64,000 bases of DNA from Alphaproteobacteria bacterium (GTDB lineage Bacteria; Pseudomonadota; Alphaproteobacteria; ATCC43930; CGMCC-115725): positions 1 to 64,000 of the forward strand of contig JAGWON010000001.1 of the NCBI GenBank assembly GCA_028871055.1, read 5' to 3'. Numbering within the stretch: position 1 is the first letter of the stretch; each line of letters begins with the position of its first letter. A program made the position numbers and the translations under genes. The notes beneath the pieces were generated by a model. The model saw only the letters and a list, made by a program, of their open reading frames with translations, ran no database searches and was not told where the DNA came from. Of this stretch, positions 12,204 through 20,719 are shown piece by piece.

Positions 12204-12357
12204 ACGGCGAAAACGGGGCCGCGGCCGCTGCCTTCGACGCGTCACGGGTCCCGTCCGGCGAGCATTTGCGCAATGCCGCGCCGGGAGGTAGTCTTTCAGG
12301 CGGCCGGGAAAACAGCCAAAAAGCCGGCCCGCAAACAGCGTCTCCGGGAGGATAAAG

Positions 12358-13695
12358 ATGATTCATCGCAAAGCGTGGCTTGCGACCGCCGTAACCGTTG
12401 CCTTGGCCTTCGGCCTGGCGGCGGGACCGGCGCTCGCGCAGAACGAACAGTTCGTGCCGCGGCTGGTCTATCGCACCGGCCCCTATGCGCCGAACGGAAT
12501 CCCTTTCGCCAATGGGTATGGCGACTATCTCGACATGATCAACGCGCGCGACGGCGGCGTCGGCGGCGTCAAGATCGTCTACGAGGAATGCGAGACAGGC
12601 TACGACAACGACAAGGGCGTCGAGTGCTACGAGCGCCTGAAGCACAAGGGTCCGACCGGTGCCGGTTGGGTCGATCCGCTCTCGACCGGGATCACCTACG
12701 CGCTGATCGAGCGCGCCACCGCCGATCACATCCCGGTCGTCTCGATGGGCTACGGCCGCGCCGACGCGAGCTACGGCGCCGTGTTCCCCTATGTCTTCAC
12801 GCTGCCCGCGACCTACTGGGCGCAAGCCGACGCGTTCATCAAATACGTGGCGCAACAGGAGGGCGGATTCGCGAAGCTCAAGGGCAAGAAGATTGCCCTG
12901 GTCTATCACGACAGCGCCTACGGCAAGGAGCCGATCGCGACGCTCGAAAAGCTGTCGCAGAAGTACGGCTATACCTTCCTCAAATACCCCGTCTCGCCGC
13001 CAGGCATCGACCAGACGGCGACGTGGCTCGAGATTCGCCAGCAACGGCCCAACTGGGTGTTCATGTGGGGCTGGGGCGTGATGAACTCGACCGCGATCAA
13101 GGACGCTGCATCCGTCGGCTATCCGATGGATCATTTCATCGGTGTGTGGTGGTCGGGCTCCGAACCCGACGTGGTGCCGGCGGGCGCTGCGGCCAAGGGC
13201 TACAAGTCGGGCACGTTCCACGGCGCGGGCCAGAATTACCCGGTGATCCACGACATTCTCAAATACGTCTATGACAAGGGCAAAGGCCATGGCACGCGCG
13301 ATAAGGTCGGCGAGGTGCTCTACAACCGCGGCGTCGTCAATGCGATTTACGACACCGAGGCGTTACGCACCGCGCAGGCCAAGTATGGCGCCAAGCCCTT
13401 GAAGGGCGAGCAGATCCAGTGGGGCTTCGAGCACCTCAACATCACCACCGCGCGCATCGCCGCGCTCGGTGCCGAAGGGTTGGTGGTGCCGATCCACTTG
13501 AGCTGCGCCAACCACGAGGGCCAGGGCAACGTCCGCATCCAGCAATGGGACGGCAAGCACTGGCACTTCGTCTCCGATTGGATCCAGCCCGATCGCGACA
13601 TGCTGGATGCCATGTACAAGGAGTCGGCGCTGGCCTACGCCAAGGAGAAGGGGATCACACCGCGCAACTGCGCCCAGGTGTCGCAGGCGCAGTAG
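12358..13695 (+). CDS. Periplasmic substrate-binding protein of the Liv-type transporter
   Basis: A 445-aa exported protein, a type I periplasmic binding protein of the HAAT family. A Sec signal peptide covers residues 1-28 (Lys/Arg start, hydrophobic core, ending AGPALAQ). The mature protein has GPYAPNGIPFANGYGDYLDMINARDGGVGGVKI, typical of LivK-like proteins whose genes sit beside acyl-CoA ligases. It also has the hinge segment KIALVYHDSAYGKEP. A GGGAGGA ribosome-binding site precedes ATG 12358. A GGCCGG/CCGGCC inverted repeat in the 154-bp gap after livM might allow higher expression of this subunit. At 445 aa it is longer than true LivK (about 370), which argues against a simple branched-chain amino acid ligand. 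Confidence 0.88.
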   Translation: MIHRKAWLATAVTVALAFGLAAGPALAQNEQFVPRLVYRTGPYAPNGIPFANGYGDYLDMINARDGGVGGVKIVYEECETGYDNDKGVECYERLKHKGPTGAGWVDPLSTGITYALIERATADHIPVVSMGYGRADASYGAVFPYVFTLPATYWAQADAFIKYVAQQEGGFAKLKGKKIALVYHDSAYGKEPIATLEKLSQKYGYTFLKYPVSPPGIDQTATWLEIRQQRPNWVFMWGWGVMNSTAIKDAASVGYPMDHFIGVWWSGSEPDVVPAGAAAKGYKSGTFHGAGQNYPVIHDILKYVYDKGKGHGTRDKVGEVLYNRGVVNAIYDTEALRTAQAKYGAKPLKGEQIQWGFEHLNITTARIAALGAEGLVVPIHLSCANHEGQGNVRIQQWDGKHWHFVSDWIQPDRDMLDAMYKESALAYAKEKGITPRNCAQVSQAQ

Positions 13696-13720
13696 CGATC
13701 CCGGACCCCAAGGCGCGGCG

Positions 13721-14530
13721 ATGGCGGCGGCGGATCTCCTCGACGTCAACAACATCGAGGTCATCTACAACCGCGTCATCCTCGTGCTCAGAGGCGTGTC
13801 GCTGAAGGTTCCCGAGGGGGGCATCGTCGCCCTCCTCGGGGCCAACGGCGCCGGCAAGACCACCACCCTCAAGGCGATTTCGAACCTGCTGCGCGCCGAA
13901 CGCGGCGAGGTGACCAAGGGCACCATCACCTATGCCGGCGAGCGCGTCGACCGGCTCACGCCGCACGAATTGGTGAAGCGCGGCGTGGTCCAGGTGATGG
14001 AAGGTCGGCGCTGCTTCGGCCATCTCACGGTCGAGGAGAACCTGCTGACCGGCGCCTTCACCCGCCGCGACGGCCACACCAAGCTGCGCGACGCGCTCGA
14101 GCGGGTTTACGGGTATTTCCCGCGGCTCCGTGAGCGGCGCCAATCGCTCGCCGGCTACATCTCGGGCGGCGAACAGCAGATGACGGCGCTCGGCCGCGCC
14201 CTCATGGCCAGCCCCAGGATGATCCTGCTCGACGAGCCTTCGATGGGTCTCGCGCCGCAGATCGTCGCCGAGATCTTCGAGATCGTGCGGCGCCTCAACC
14301 GCGAGGCGCGGGTGAGCTTCCTGCTCGCCGAGCAGAATACCAACGTCGCGCTCAATTACGCCGATTACGGCTACGTGCTCGAAAACGGCCGCATCGTGAT
14401 GGACGGCGCCGCCAAGAACCTGCGCGCCAACGAGGACATCAAGGAGTTCTATCTCGGCCTGTCGGCCGGCGGCCGGCGCAGCTATCGCGACGTCAAGCAT
14501 TATCGCCGGCGCAAACGCTGGCTCGCCTGA
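13721..14530 (+). CDS. livF: Branched-chain amino acid-type ABC transporter ATP-binding protein LivF
   Basis: A 269-aa second ATPase of the importer. It has Walker A GANGAGKTT, LivF-type VVQVMEGRRCFGHLTVEENL, the signature ISGGEQQMTALGRAL, Walker B MILLDEPSMGLAP and H-loop LLAEQNTNVAL. The C-terminal tail KEFYLGLSAGGRRSYRD is typical of LivF from clusters containing PaaK-like ligases. ATG 13721 is chosen because the upstream in-frame region overlaps the binding-protein gene in another frame. The stop TGA is followed directly by the ATG of the next ligase gene. Confidence 0.92.
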   Translation: MAAADLLDVNNIEVIYNRVILVLRGVSLKVPEGGIVALLGANGAGKTTTLKAISNLLRAERGEVTKGTITYAGERVDRLTPHELVKRGVVQVMEGRRCFGHLTVEENLLTGAFTRRDGHTKLRDALERVYGYFPRLRERRQSLAGYISGGEQQMTALGRALMASPRMILLDEPSMGLAPQIVAEIFEIVRRLNREARVSFLLAEQNTNVALNYADYGYVLENGRIVMDGAAKNLRANEDIKEFYLGLSAGGRRSYRDVKHYRRRKRWLA

Positions 14531-15763
14531 ATGGCGGGGCCGTTTTTCGACGCCCTCGAGACCCGCGCGCCGGTGGAACGCGAGCGGGCGCTGCTGGCCG
14601 CCCTGCCGGAGCAGATCGCCTACGCCAAGGCCTGCACGCCCTATTACGCCGACACGCTCGCCGCGGTCGAGCCGCGCGACATCGCCAACCGGAGCGCGCT
14701 CGCGCGCCTGCCGGTGACGCGCAAGAGCGCGCTGATCGAGCTTCAGAAGTCGGCGCCACCCTTCGGCGGCCTCGCCGCGGCCAAGCCGGGCGCGATCGCG
14801 CGGATCTTCATGTCGCCGGGCCCGATCTACGAACCCGAGGGCAAGGCGGCCGATTTCTGGCGCATGGCGCGCGCCCTCCATGCGGCCGGGTTTCGCCGCG
14901 GCGATCTGGTGCACAACAGCTTCGGCTATCACCTGACGCCGGCGGGCGCGATGCTCGAAAGCGCGGCGGTGGCGCTCGGCTGCGCGGTGGTGCCGGGCGG
15001 CACCGGCCAAACCGAGCTCCAGCTGCGCGCGATCGCGGATCTGAAGCCCGTTGGCTATGCCGGCACGCCGTCCTTCCTCAGAATCCTGGTCGAGAAGGCA
15101 CGCGAGACCGGAGTCGACATATCGTCCGTGAAGCGCGCGCTGGTCTCGGGCGAGGCGTTCCCGCCGGCGCTGCAGGCAATGATGCGCGACGCCGGCATCG
15201 ACGCCTACCAATGCTATGCCACCGCCGAGCTGGGCTTGATCGCCTATGAAAGCGCCGCGCGCGAGGGACTGATCCTCGGCGAGAACATCCTCGTCGAGCT
15301 GCTGCGGCCAGGGACCGGCGACCCCGTGGGCGAGGGCGAGGTCGGCGAGGTCACGGTGACGCTCTTCGACAAGGTCTATCCGCTGATCCGCTTCGCCACC
15401 GGCGATCTCTCGGCGCTGTTGCCCGGGCAAAGCGCCTGCGGACGCACCAACGCGCGCCTCAAGGGCTGGCTCGGCCGTGCCGACCAAGCCACCAAGGTCA
15501 AGGGGCTGTTCGTCCACCCGGCGCAGATCACAGACGTCGCCCGGCGCCTCCCGGGCGTCGGCCGCGTGCGTCTGGTCGTCACCCTGGGCGACAAGGGCGA
15601 CGCAATGACGCTCGAAGCCGAGGCCGCCGACGTCGCGCTGAGCCCGCGCTTGGCCGAGGCACTTGCTGCGGTCACCAAACTGCGCGGCGCCGTCGTCATC
15701 GTACCGCCGGGTACCCTGCCGGATGACGGAAAAGTGATCGACGATCGGCGCAAGCCGGCCTGA
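14531..15763 (+). CDS. Phenylacetate-CoA ligase-like AMP-dependent ligase (PaaK family)
   Basis: A 410-aa ANL-superfamily ligase resembling PaaK. It has the shortened N-terminal domain of that group (KACTPYYADTL, LPVTRKSALIELQ), the core GGTGQTELQLRAIADLKPVGYAGTPSF, the AMP-binding YATAELGLIAYE and the C-terminal RADQATKVKGLFVHPAQI. PaaK enzymes activate phenylacetate and other aryl acids, but the substrate here is unknown. It is the last gene of the transporter operon, with no gap after livF. Together with the first-gene ligase it suggests uptake and CoA activation of an aromatic or fatty acid. Two tandem terminators follow 165-228 bp downstream. Confidence 0.85.
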   Translation: MAGPFFDALETRAPVERERALLAALPEQIAYAKACTPYYADTLAAVEPRDIANRSALARLPVTRKSALIELQKSAPPFGGLAAAKPGAIARIFMSPGPIYEPEGKAADFWRMARALHAAGFRRGDLVHNSFGYHLTPAGAMLESAAVALGCAVVPGGTGQTELQLRAIADLKPVGYAGTPSFLRILVEKARETGVDISSVKRALVSGEAFPPALQAMMRDAGIDAYQCYATAELGLIAYESAAREGLILGENILVELLRPGTGDPVGEGEVGEVTVTLFDKVYPLIRFATGDLSALLPGQSACGRTNARLKGWLGRADQATKVKGLFVHPAQITDVARRLPGVGRVRLVVTLGDKGDAMTLEAEAADVALSPRLAEALAAVTKLRGAVVIVPPGTLPDDGKVIDDRRKPA

Positions 15764-15928
15764 ACCCGCGCGATTGCGGATTTTCCCGGGATAAATGCGT
15801 GATCGGTCGTGGTGCTCCCCACATATCTTGCTTTCGCCACATTTCGATCCAAATCGGGTCTCATTCCCGGGCTTTCATCGCCCGCGGTGAGAGACATCTG
15901 GCTTTTGGCTTGTCTCGCATCTCCATGA

Positions 15929-15955
15929 AGCGGTCGCCCCCCGACCGCTGATTTT
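15929..15955 (+). terminator. Intrinsic terminator 1 after the transporter operon
   Basis: Perfect 8-bp stem AGCGGTCG (15929-15936) with CGACCGCT (15942-15949), 5-nt loop, followed by GATTTTT. It is oriented to end plus-strand transcription. Confidence 0.65.
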
Positions 15956-15958
15956 TCC

Positions 15959-15999
15959 GACGGCCTCGGTACCTCCCCCACCGAGGCCGTCACTTTTTT
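15959..15999 (+). terminator. Intrinsic terminator 2 after the transporter operon
   Basis: Perfect 12-bp stem GACGGCCTCGGT (15959-15970) with ACCGAGGCCGTC (15980-15991), 9-nt loop ACCTCCCCC, then ACTTTTTT. This is a very strong rho-independent terminator separating the transporter operon from ccmA. Confidence 0.85.
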
Positions 16000-16059
16000 A
16001 ATCCGGCCGCGGCGTTTTGCCGGAGCGAGCACGCTTCGGCCATGGCATAGTGCGCCCCC

Positions 16060-16707
16060 ATGGCCGCCGGGGAATTGCGGAAATCGTTTATAGGTGAAGG
16101 GCTTGCATGCCGTCGCGGCGAGCGCCGGGTGTTTCAGGGCGTTGCCTTCGCGCTGGCGCCGGGCGGGGCGTTGGTGCTCGCCGGACCCAACGGCAGCGGC
16201 AAGACCAGCCTGCTCCGGCTGATGGCCGGCCTGGCGCGGCCGGAACAAGGCCGCGTCGACTGGGACGGCGCCCCGATCGCCGATGACCCCGCGGCGCATC
16301 GCGCCCGCCTCCATTATGTCGGCCACCAGGAAGCGGTGAAGCTCGCCCTCTCGGCCGAAGAGAACCTCGGATTCTGGGCGCAAATGCGGGGCAGCGCGGC
16401 AGGCACGACGGCGGCGCTGCGCCGTTTCCGCCTTGATCCGCGCGCGAGCTGGCCGGCGCGCTATCTATCGGCCGGCGAGCGTAAGCGGCTTGCGCTGGCC
16501 CGGCTGCTGGCCTCGCCCGTTGCGCTCTGGCTGCTCGACGAGCCGACCACCGGCCTCGACGCGGAATCGGTCGAGATCCTCCTCGCCGTGATTGCCGAGC
16601 ATCGCCGCGGCGGCGGCTGCCTCGCCGTAGCGACCCATGCGGCGCTGCCGCTGCCCGGCGCACGCACCCTCTCGCTTGCCGGGCACACGACCTGGAGGCA
16701 GGCGTGA
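16060..16707 (+). CDS. ccmA: Cytochrome c biogenesis heme exporter ATP-binding protein CcmA
   Basis: This 215-aa ATPase of the CcmABCD complex uses ATP hydrolysis to release holo-CcmE from CcmC during System I cytochrome c maturation. It has Walker A GPNGSGKTS (residues 42-50), signature LSAGERKRLALARL, Walker B LWLLDEPTTGLD and an H-loop at ATHAALP. Length matches the family. It is the first gene of a nine-gene ccm operon that follows a double terminator, and it overlaps ccmB by 4 bp. No clear Shine-Dalgarno sequence precedes ATG 16060. Confidence 0.94.
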   Translation: MAAGELRKSFIGEGLACRRGERRVFQGVAFALAPGGALVLAGPNGSGKTSLLRLMAGLARPEQGRVDWDGAPIADDPAAHRARLHYVGHQEAVKLALSAEENLGFWAQMRGSAAGTTAALRRFRLDPRASWPARYLSAGERKRLALARLLASPVALWLLDEPTTGLDAESVEILLAVIAEHRRGGGCLAVATHAALPLPGARTLSLAGHTTWRQA

Positions 16708-17369
16708 GCAGCTTTTCCGCGCTGGTGACGCGCGACCTCCGTCTCGCCTTCCGCCAGGGCGGCGACGTCGCCAACGTCGTCGCCTTCTTCGCCCTCGCCG
16801 TTATTTTGTTTCCCTTCGGCGTCGGCCCCGATCCTGATTTGCTGGCGCGCATCTCCGCCGGCGTGTTGTGGGTGACGGCGCTGCTGGCGGCGCTGTTGTC
16901 GCTCGAGCGGCTGTTCGACGCCGACTACCACGACGGCAGCCTTGAAGCGCTGTCGCTCATGCCGGTGCCGCTCGAGGTCCAGGTGCTGGCAAAATGCGCG
17001 GCGCACTGGCTCACCACCGGCTTGCCGCTGACCATCGTGGCGCCGGTCCTGGCGCTGGTGCTGCATTTCGACGCGGCGGGCTATCCGGCGCTGATCGCAG
17101 CGCTGTTGCTCGGCACGCCGGTGCTGAGCCTGATCGGCGCCATCGGCGCGGCGCTGACGCTGGGTGCGCGCCGCGCCGGCGTACTGTTGTCGCTGCTCGT
17201 TCTGCCGCTTTATATTCCCGTGTTGATCTTCGGCGTGGCCGCAAGCGAAGCGGCCGCCCTGGGACTTGAATCGCGGCCGCATCTGCTGCTGCTGGCCGCG
17301 TTGTTCGCAGCGTCGCTCGCGTTGGCCCCCTGGGCGGCCGCGGCGGCCTTGCGTCAGGCGCTCGAATAG
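16704..17369 (+). CDS. ccmB: Heme exporter membrane protein CcmB
   Basis: A 221-aa inner-membrane protein with six predicted spans, the membrane partner of CcmA. It has the family signature FSALVTRDLRLAFRQGGD at the N-terminus and FDADYHDGSLEALSLMPVPLE in the first cytoplasmic loop, near residues 71-91. The GTG start at 16704 overlaps the ccmA stop. The gap to ccmC is 14 nt. Confidence 0.94.
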   Translation: MSSFSALVTRDLRLAFRQGGDVANVVAFFALAVILFPFGVGPDPDLLARISAGVLWVTALLAALLSLERLFDADYHDGSLEALSLMPVPLEVQVLAKCAAHWLTTGLPLTIVAPVLALVLHFDAAGYPALIAALLLGTPVLSLIGAIGAALTLGARRAGVLLSLLVLPLYIPVLIFGVAASEAAALGLESRPHLLLLAALFAASLALAPWAAAAALRQALE

Positions 17370-17383
17370 CCGAAAAACCGCCC

Positions 17384-18094
17384 ATGCATCGATTTGCCAA
17401 TCCCACCCGGTTTATGCGCATTTCGGCTGTGTTGCTGCCCTGGTGCGCGATCGCCGCGGCGGTCTTCGTTGCCATCGGCCTCTACGGCGCGCTGTTCGTG
17501 GCGCCGCCCGATTATCAGCAAGGCGAGGCGGTGAAGATCATGTACGTCCACGTGCCGTCGGCATGGCTGGCGAGTCTGGTCTATGCCGTGGTGGCGCTCG
17601 CCAGCGCGGTGGCCCTGATCTGGCGGCATCCGCTGGCCCATATCGCGGCCGAGAGCGCGGCACCGGTGGGAGCGGGTTTTACCTTCGTCTGTCTGGTGAG
17701 CGGCTCGCTCTGGGGCGAGCCGATGTGGGGCACCTGGTGGGTGTGGGACGCGCGCCTCACATCGGTGCTGGTGCTGTTCTTCCTTTATCTCGGCTTTATC
17801 GCCCTCGCCAACGCTTTCGACGACCGCACGCGCGGCTCGCGCGCCGCGGCGATCCTCGCCATCGTCGGCGTCATCAACCTTCCGATCATCAAGTTCTCGG
17901 TCGACTGGTGGAACACGCTGCACCAGAAGTCGAGCGTATTCCGCATGGGCGGTCCGACGATCGCGACGTCCATGCTGTGGCCGCTCCTGGTGATGGCGAC
18001 GGGGTTCCTTTTCTTCTTCGCGACGCTGCTGATGCTGCGCATGCGCGCGGCACTGTTGCGCGCCAAGGTGCGGGCGCTTCGTTTCGGGATGTGA
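17384..18094 (+). CDS. ccmC: Heme exporter/handling protein CcmC
   Basis: A 236-aa protein with six membrane spans that loads heme onto CcmE. The periplasmic tryptophan-rich WWD motif reads WGTWWVWD at residues 115-122. It is flanked by the two heme-ligand histidine regions YVHVPSAW (His56) and WWNTLHQKSS, as in the family. The stop overlaps the start of ccmD (TGATG). Confidence 0.96.
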   Translation: MHRFANPTRFMRISAVLLPWCAIAAAVFVAIGLYGALFVAPPDYQQGEAVKIMYVHVPSAWLASLVYAVVALASAVALIWRHPLAHIAAESAAPVGAGFTFVCLVSGSLWGEPMWGTWWVWDARLTSVLVLFFLYLGFIALANAFDDRTRGSRAAAILAIVGVINLPIIKFSVDWWNTLHQKSSVFRMGGPTIATSMLWPLLVMATGFLFFFATLLMLRMRAALLRAKVRALRFGM

Positions 18095-18243
18095 TGGAAC
18101 GCTTTTTAGCCATGGGCGGTTACGCCCGGTTCGTCTGGCCGGCCTATGCGGTGGCGGTGCTGGTGCTCATCGGATTGCTGGTCGAGAGCCTGGCGGCCTA
18201 CCGCCGGGCGCAGCGCGATCTCGAGGCGGAGGAGCGGCGATGA
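18094..18243 (+). CDS. ccmD: Heme exporter protein CcmD
   Basis: A 49-aa single-span protein, small enough to be missed by gene callers. The sequence has a short periplasmic start (MERFLAMGGYARFVWPAY), one hydrophobic helix (about 19-34) and a charged cytoplasmic tail (RRAQRDLEAEERR). The pattern GGYA.FVWPAY is typical of CcmD. It overlaps ccmC by 1 bp and ccmE by 4 bp, which fixes the reading frame. CcmD is needed for release of holo-CcmE from CcmABC. Confidence 0.92.
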   Translation: MERFLAMGGYARFVWPAYAVAVLVLIGLLVESLAAYRRAQRDLEAEERR

Positions 18244-18734
18244 CGCGCAAGCGGCGGCGGCTCTATTTCGTGCTCGGCGGCGTTGCGCTGCTCGGCCTAG
18301 CGGTCGGCCTGACCTTGTCCGCGCTCAACGACAACCTGGTCTTCTTCTATAGCCCGTCGGACCTCTACGCCAAGGACATCGCGCCCGGCCGCCTGGTGCG
18401 CATCGGCGGCCTGGTCGCGGCCGGCAGCGTCAAGCACGAGGCCAACGGCACAACGCTCGATTTCACCGTCACCGACGGCAGGAAATCGGTGCCGGTGACC
18501 TATACCGGCACGGTCCCCGACCTATTCCGCGAGGGCCAGGGCGTGGTGGTCGAAGGCCGCCTCGCAGCCAACGGCGTCTTCGGAGCGACGACGCTGCTCG
18601 CCAAGCACGACGAGCGCTATATGCCGCCCGAGGTGGTAGAGGCGCTGAAGAAGGCTGGCCGCTGGAAGGAAGGCGCGAATGGCGCGACGGTCCCGTCCGT
18701 GGCACCGGCCAGCGCCGCCGGAGCATCGCGATGA
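18240..18734 (+). CDS. ccmE: Cytochrome c-type heme chaperone CcmE
   Basis: A 164-aa membrane-anchored periplasmic heme chaperone with one N-terminal membrane helix (about 8-28). The OB-fold contains RIGGLVAAGSV and DLFREGQGVVVEG. The covalent heme-binding His is His123 in the HxxxY motif HDERY, followed by MPPEV. It overlaps both neighbours by 4 bp. Confidence 0.96.
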   Translation: MTRKRRRLYFVLGGVALLGLAVGLTLSALNDNLVFFYSPSDLYAKDIAPGRLVRIGGLVAAGSVKHEANGTTLDFTVTDGRKSVPVTYTGTVPDLFREGQGVVVEGRLAANGVFGATTLLAKHDERYMPPEVVEALKKAGRWKEGANGATVPSVAPASAAGASR

Positions 18735-20719
18735 TCATCGAGCTCGGCCATTTTGCCCTCATCCTGGCGCTCGCCGTGGCGATGCTGCAGGCGGGCCTGT
18801 CCCTCGCCGGCGCGGCGCGCAGGGACCTCAATCTGATGACCGCCGGACGGCTGGCGGCGCTGGCGCAGTTCGCACTCATCGCGCTCGCCTTCGCCACGCT
18901 GGTCCACGCCTATTTCATCTCCGATTTCTCGGTCGCCAACGTCGCCGAGAACAGCAGCACCGCGAAGCCGCTGCTCTACAAGCTCACCAGCGTCTGGGGC
19001 AACCACGAGGGCTCGATGGTGCTGTGGGTGCTGATCCTCGCGCTCTACGGCGCGGCGGTGGCGTGGTTCGGCGACGCCATGCCGCCGCGGCTGTGCGCCC
19101 GCGTGCTGGGCGTCATGGCGCTGATCTCGCTGGGATTTCTGCTGTTCATCCTGCTGACGTCGAATCCGTTCCTGCGGCTGTCGCCGGCGCCGGAGAACGG
19201 CATGGGCCTCAATCCGATCCTGCAGGACCCCGGCCTCGCCTTCCATCCGCCGTTCCTCTATCTGGGCTATGTCGGAAACGCCGTCGCCTTTGCCTTCGCC
19301 GTGGCGGCGCTGATCGACGGCCGCGTCGACGCCGCCTGGGCGCGCTGGGTGCGACCGTGGACGCTCGCCTCGTGGTGCTGCCTCACCCTCGGCATCGCGA
19401 TGGGAAGCTGGTGGGCCTATTACACGCTCGGCTGGGGCGGCTGGTGGTTCTGGGATCCGGTCGAGAACGCGTCGCTGATGCCGTGGCTCGCCGGCACCGC
19501 GCTGGTCCACTCGGCGATCGTGGTCGAGCGCCGCGACACGCTCAAGAGCTGGACGATCCTGCTCGCGATCCTGACCTTCTCGCTGTCGCTGGTGGGCACC
19601 TTCCTGGTGCGCTCCGGCGTGCTGACGTCGGTCCATGCCTTCGCGCTCGACCCGCGCCGCGGCGTCTTCATCCTGGTGCTGCTGTTCATCGCCATCGGCG
19701 GCTCGCTCGCGCTCTATGCCTGGCGCGCGCCGGCGCTGGAGCCCGGCGGCGTCTTCGCGCCGATCTCGCGCGAGGGCGCACTGCTGCTCAACAACCTGAT
19801 CCTGGCGAGCTGCTGCGCGACCGTGTTCATCGGCACGCTCTATCCCCTCTTCCTCGACGCGATCGGTGGACCCAAGCTGTCGGTCGGCTATCCGTTCTTC
19901 GACCGCACTTTCGTGCCGCTGATGATCCCGCTGCTGATCGCGATCGGCATCGGCCCGCTGCTGGCGTGGAAGCGCGGCGATTTTCTCGGCGCGTTGCAGC
20001 GTCTGTGGGCGGCGTTCGCCGCCGTTATCGTCGCCATGCTGATCGCGTTCTACCTGAGCCATGGCGGTCCGGTGCTGTCGGTGCTCGGCATCGGCCTCGC
20101 CGCCTGGATGGGCATTGCCGCCTTGGTCGAGTTCGCCGACCGGCTGCATTTGTTCCGCGCGCCGTGGGCCGAGGTGCTGCGTCGCGCTCTCGCCCAGCCG
20201 CGCGCCTCCTATGGCATGACGCTCGCCCATTTCGGCCTGGCGGTGACGGTCGCCGGCATCGCCGCCTCGGGCTTTCAGCAACAGCGCATCGCGCTCGTCC
20301 ACCTCGGCGAGGCGCTGCCGGTGGCGGGCTACACCCTGCGGTTCGACGGCATCGGCAAGCACGAGGGCATGAACTACACCGCCGACCGCGCCGAGTTCAC
20401 GCTGCTCAGCGGCCAGCGCGTCGTCGCCCAACTCGCGCCCGAGCGCCGGTTCTTTCCCCTGCAGCAGCAGACGGTGAGCAAGACCGCGATCCACACCAAT
20501 TTTCTGGCCGATTTCTACCTCGCGCTCGGCGATCCCGACGGCAAGGGCGGCTGGGCGGTGCGCGCCTATTGGAAGCCGCTGGTGCCGTTCATCTGGATCG
20601 GCGGCGTGATCATGGCCTTCGGCGGCGCCGTCAGCCTGAGCGACCGGCGGTGGCGCGTCGGCGTTGCGGCGCGCCGGGTGGCCAAAACCGCGCTGCCCGC
20701 GAGCCGGAGCCGCGCATGA
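18731..20719 (+). CDS. ccmF: Heme lyase subunit CcmF
   Basis: A 662-aa polytopic protein, the catalytic core of the CcmFHI holocytochrome c synthase. It contains the WWD domain GWGGWWFWDPVENASLMPW (about residues 234-252), GNHEGSMVLWVLIL near residue 94, FHPPFLYLGYVG near 173, and conserved histidines for the structural heme. The C-terminal periplasmic domain is followed by a last membrane helix ending in GGAVSLSDRR. Its stop overlaps the ccmG start (ATGA). Confidence 0.96.
   Translation: MIIELGHFALILALAVAMLQAGLSLAGAARRDLNLMTAGRLAALAQFALIALAFATLVHAYFISDFSVANVAENSSTAKPLLYKLTSVWGNHEGSMVLWVLILALYGAAVAWFGDAMPPRLCARVLGVMALISLGFLLFILLTSNPFLRLSPAPENGMGLNPILQDPGLAFHPPFLYLGYVGNAVAFAFAVAALIDGRVDAAWARWVRPWTLASWCCLTLGIAMGSWWAYYTLGWGGWWFWDPVENASLMPWLAGTALVHSAIVVERRDTLKSWTILLAILTFSLSLVGTFLVRSGVLTSVHAFALDPRRGVFILVLLFIAIGGSLALYAWRAPALEPGGVFAPISREGALLLNNLILASCCATVFIGTLYPLFLDAIGGPKLSVGYPFFDRTFVPLMIPLLIAIGIGPLLAWKRGDFLGALQRLWAAFAAVIVAMLIAFYLSHGGPVLSVLGIGLAAWMGIAALVEFADRLHLFRAPWAEVLRRALAQPRASYGMTLAHFGLAVTVAGIAASGFQQQRIALVHLGEALPVAGYTLRFDGIGKHEGMNYTADRAEFTLLSGQRVVAQLAPERRFFPLQQQTVSKTAIHTNFLADFYLALGDPDGKGGWAVRAYWKPLVPFIWIGGVIMAFGGAVSLSDRRWRVGVAARRVAKTALPASRSRA

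Larger units (their letters stand above)
15764..16000 (+). ncRNA. Untranslated region with two tandem hairpins; possible small RNA with anti-Shine-Dalgarno loop
   Basis: No credible ORF lies between the PaaK-like gene and ccmA. The region ends with two stable hairpins, each followed by a T tract. The second exposes a 9-nt loop, ACCTCCCCC, whose ACCTCC is the complement of a Shine-Dalgarno sequence. The sequence CGGTCG occurs at 15804 and again at 15931, so alternative pairing with CGACCG at 15942 is possible. It may simply be the 3' UTR of the transporter operon. An sRNA of the alphaproteobacterial CCUCC-loop type is an inference. Confidence 0.3.

Noticed and set aside
9924-12245. 773-aa minus-strand open frame over livG, livH and livM
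   Set aside because: GC-rich antisense shadow with Glu/Arg/Asp/Gln repeats typical of the reverse complement of membrane-protein codons.
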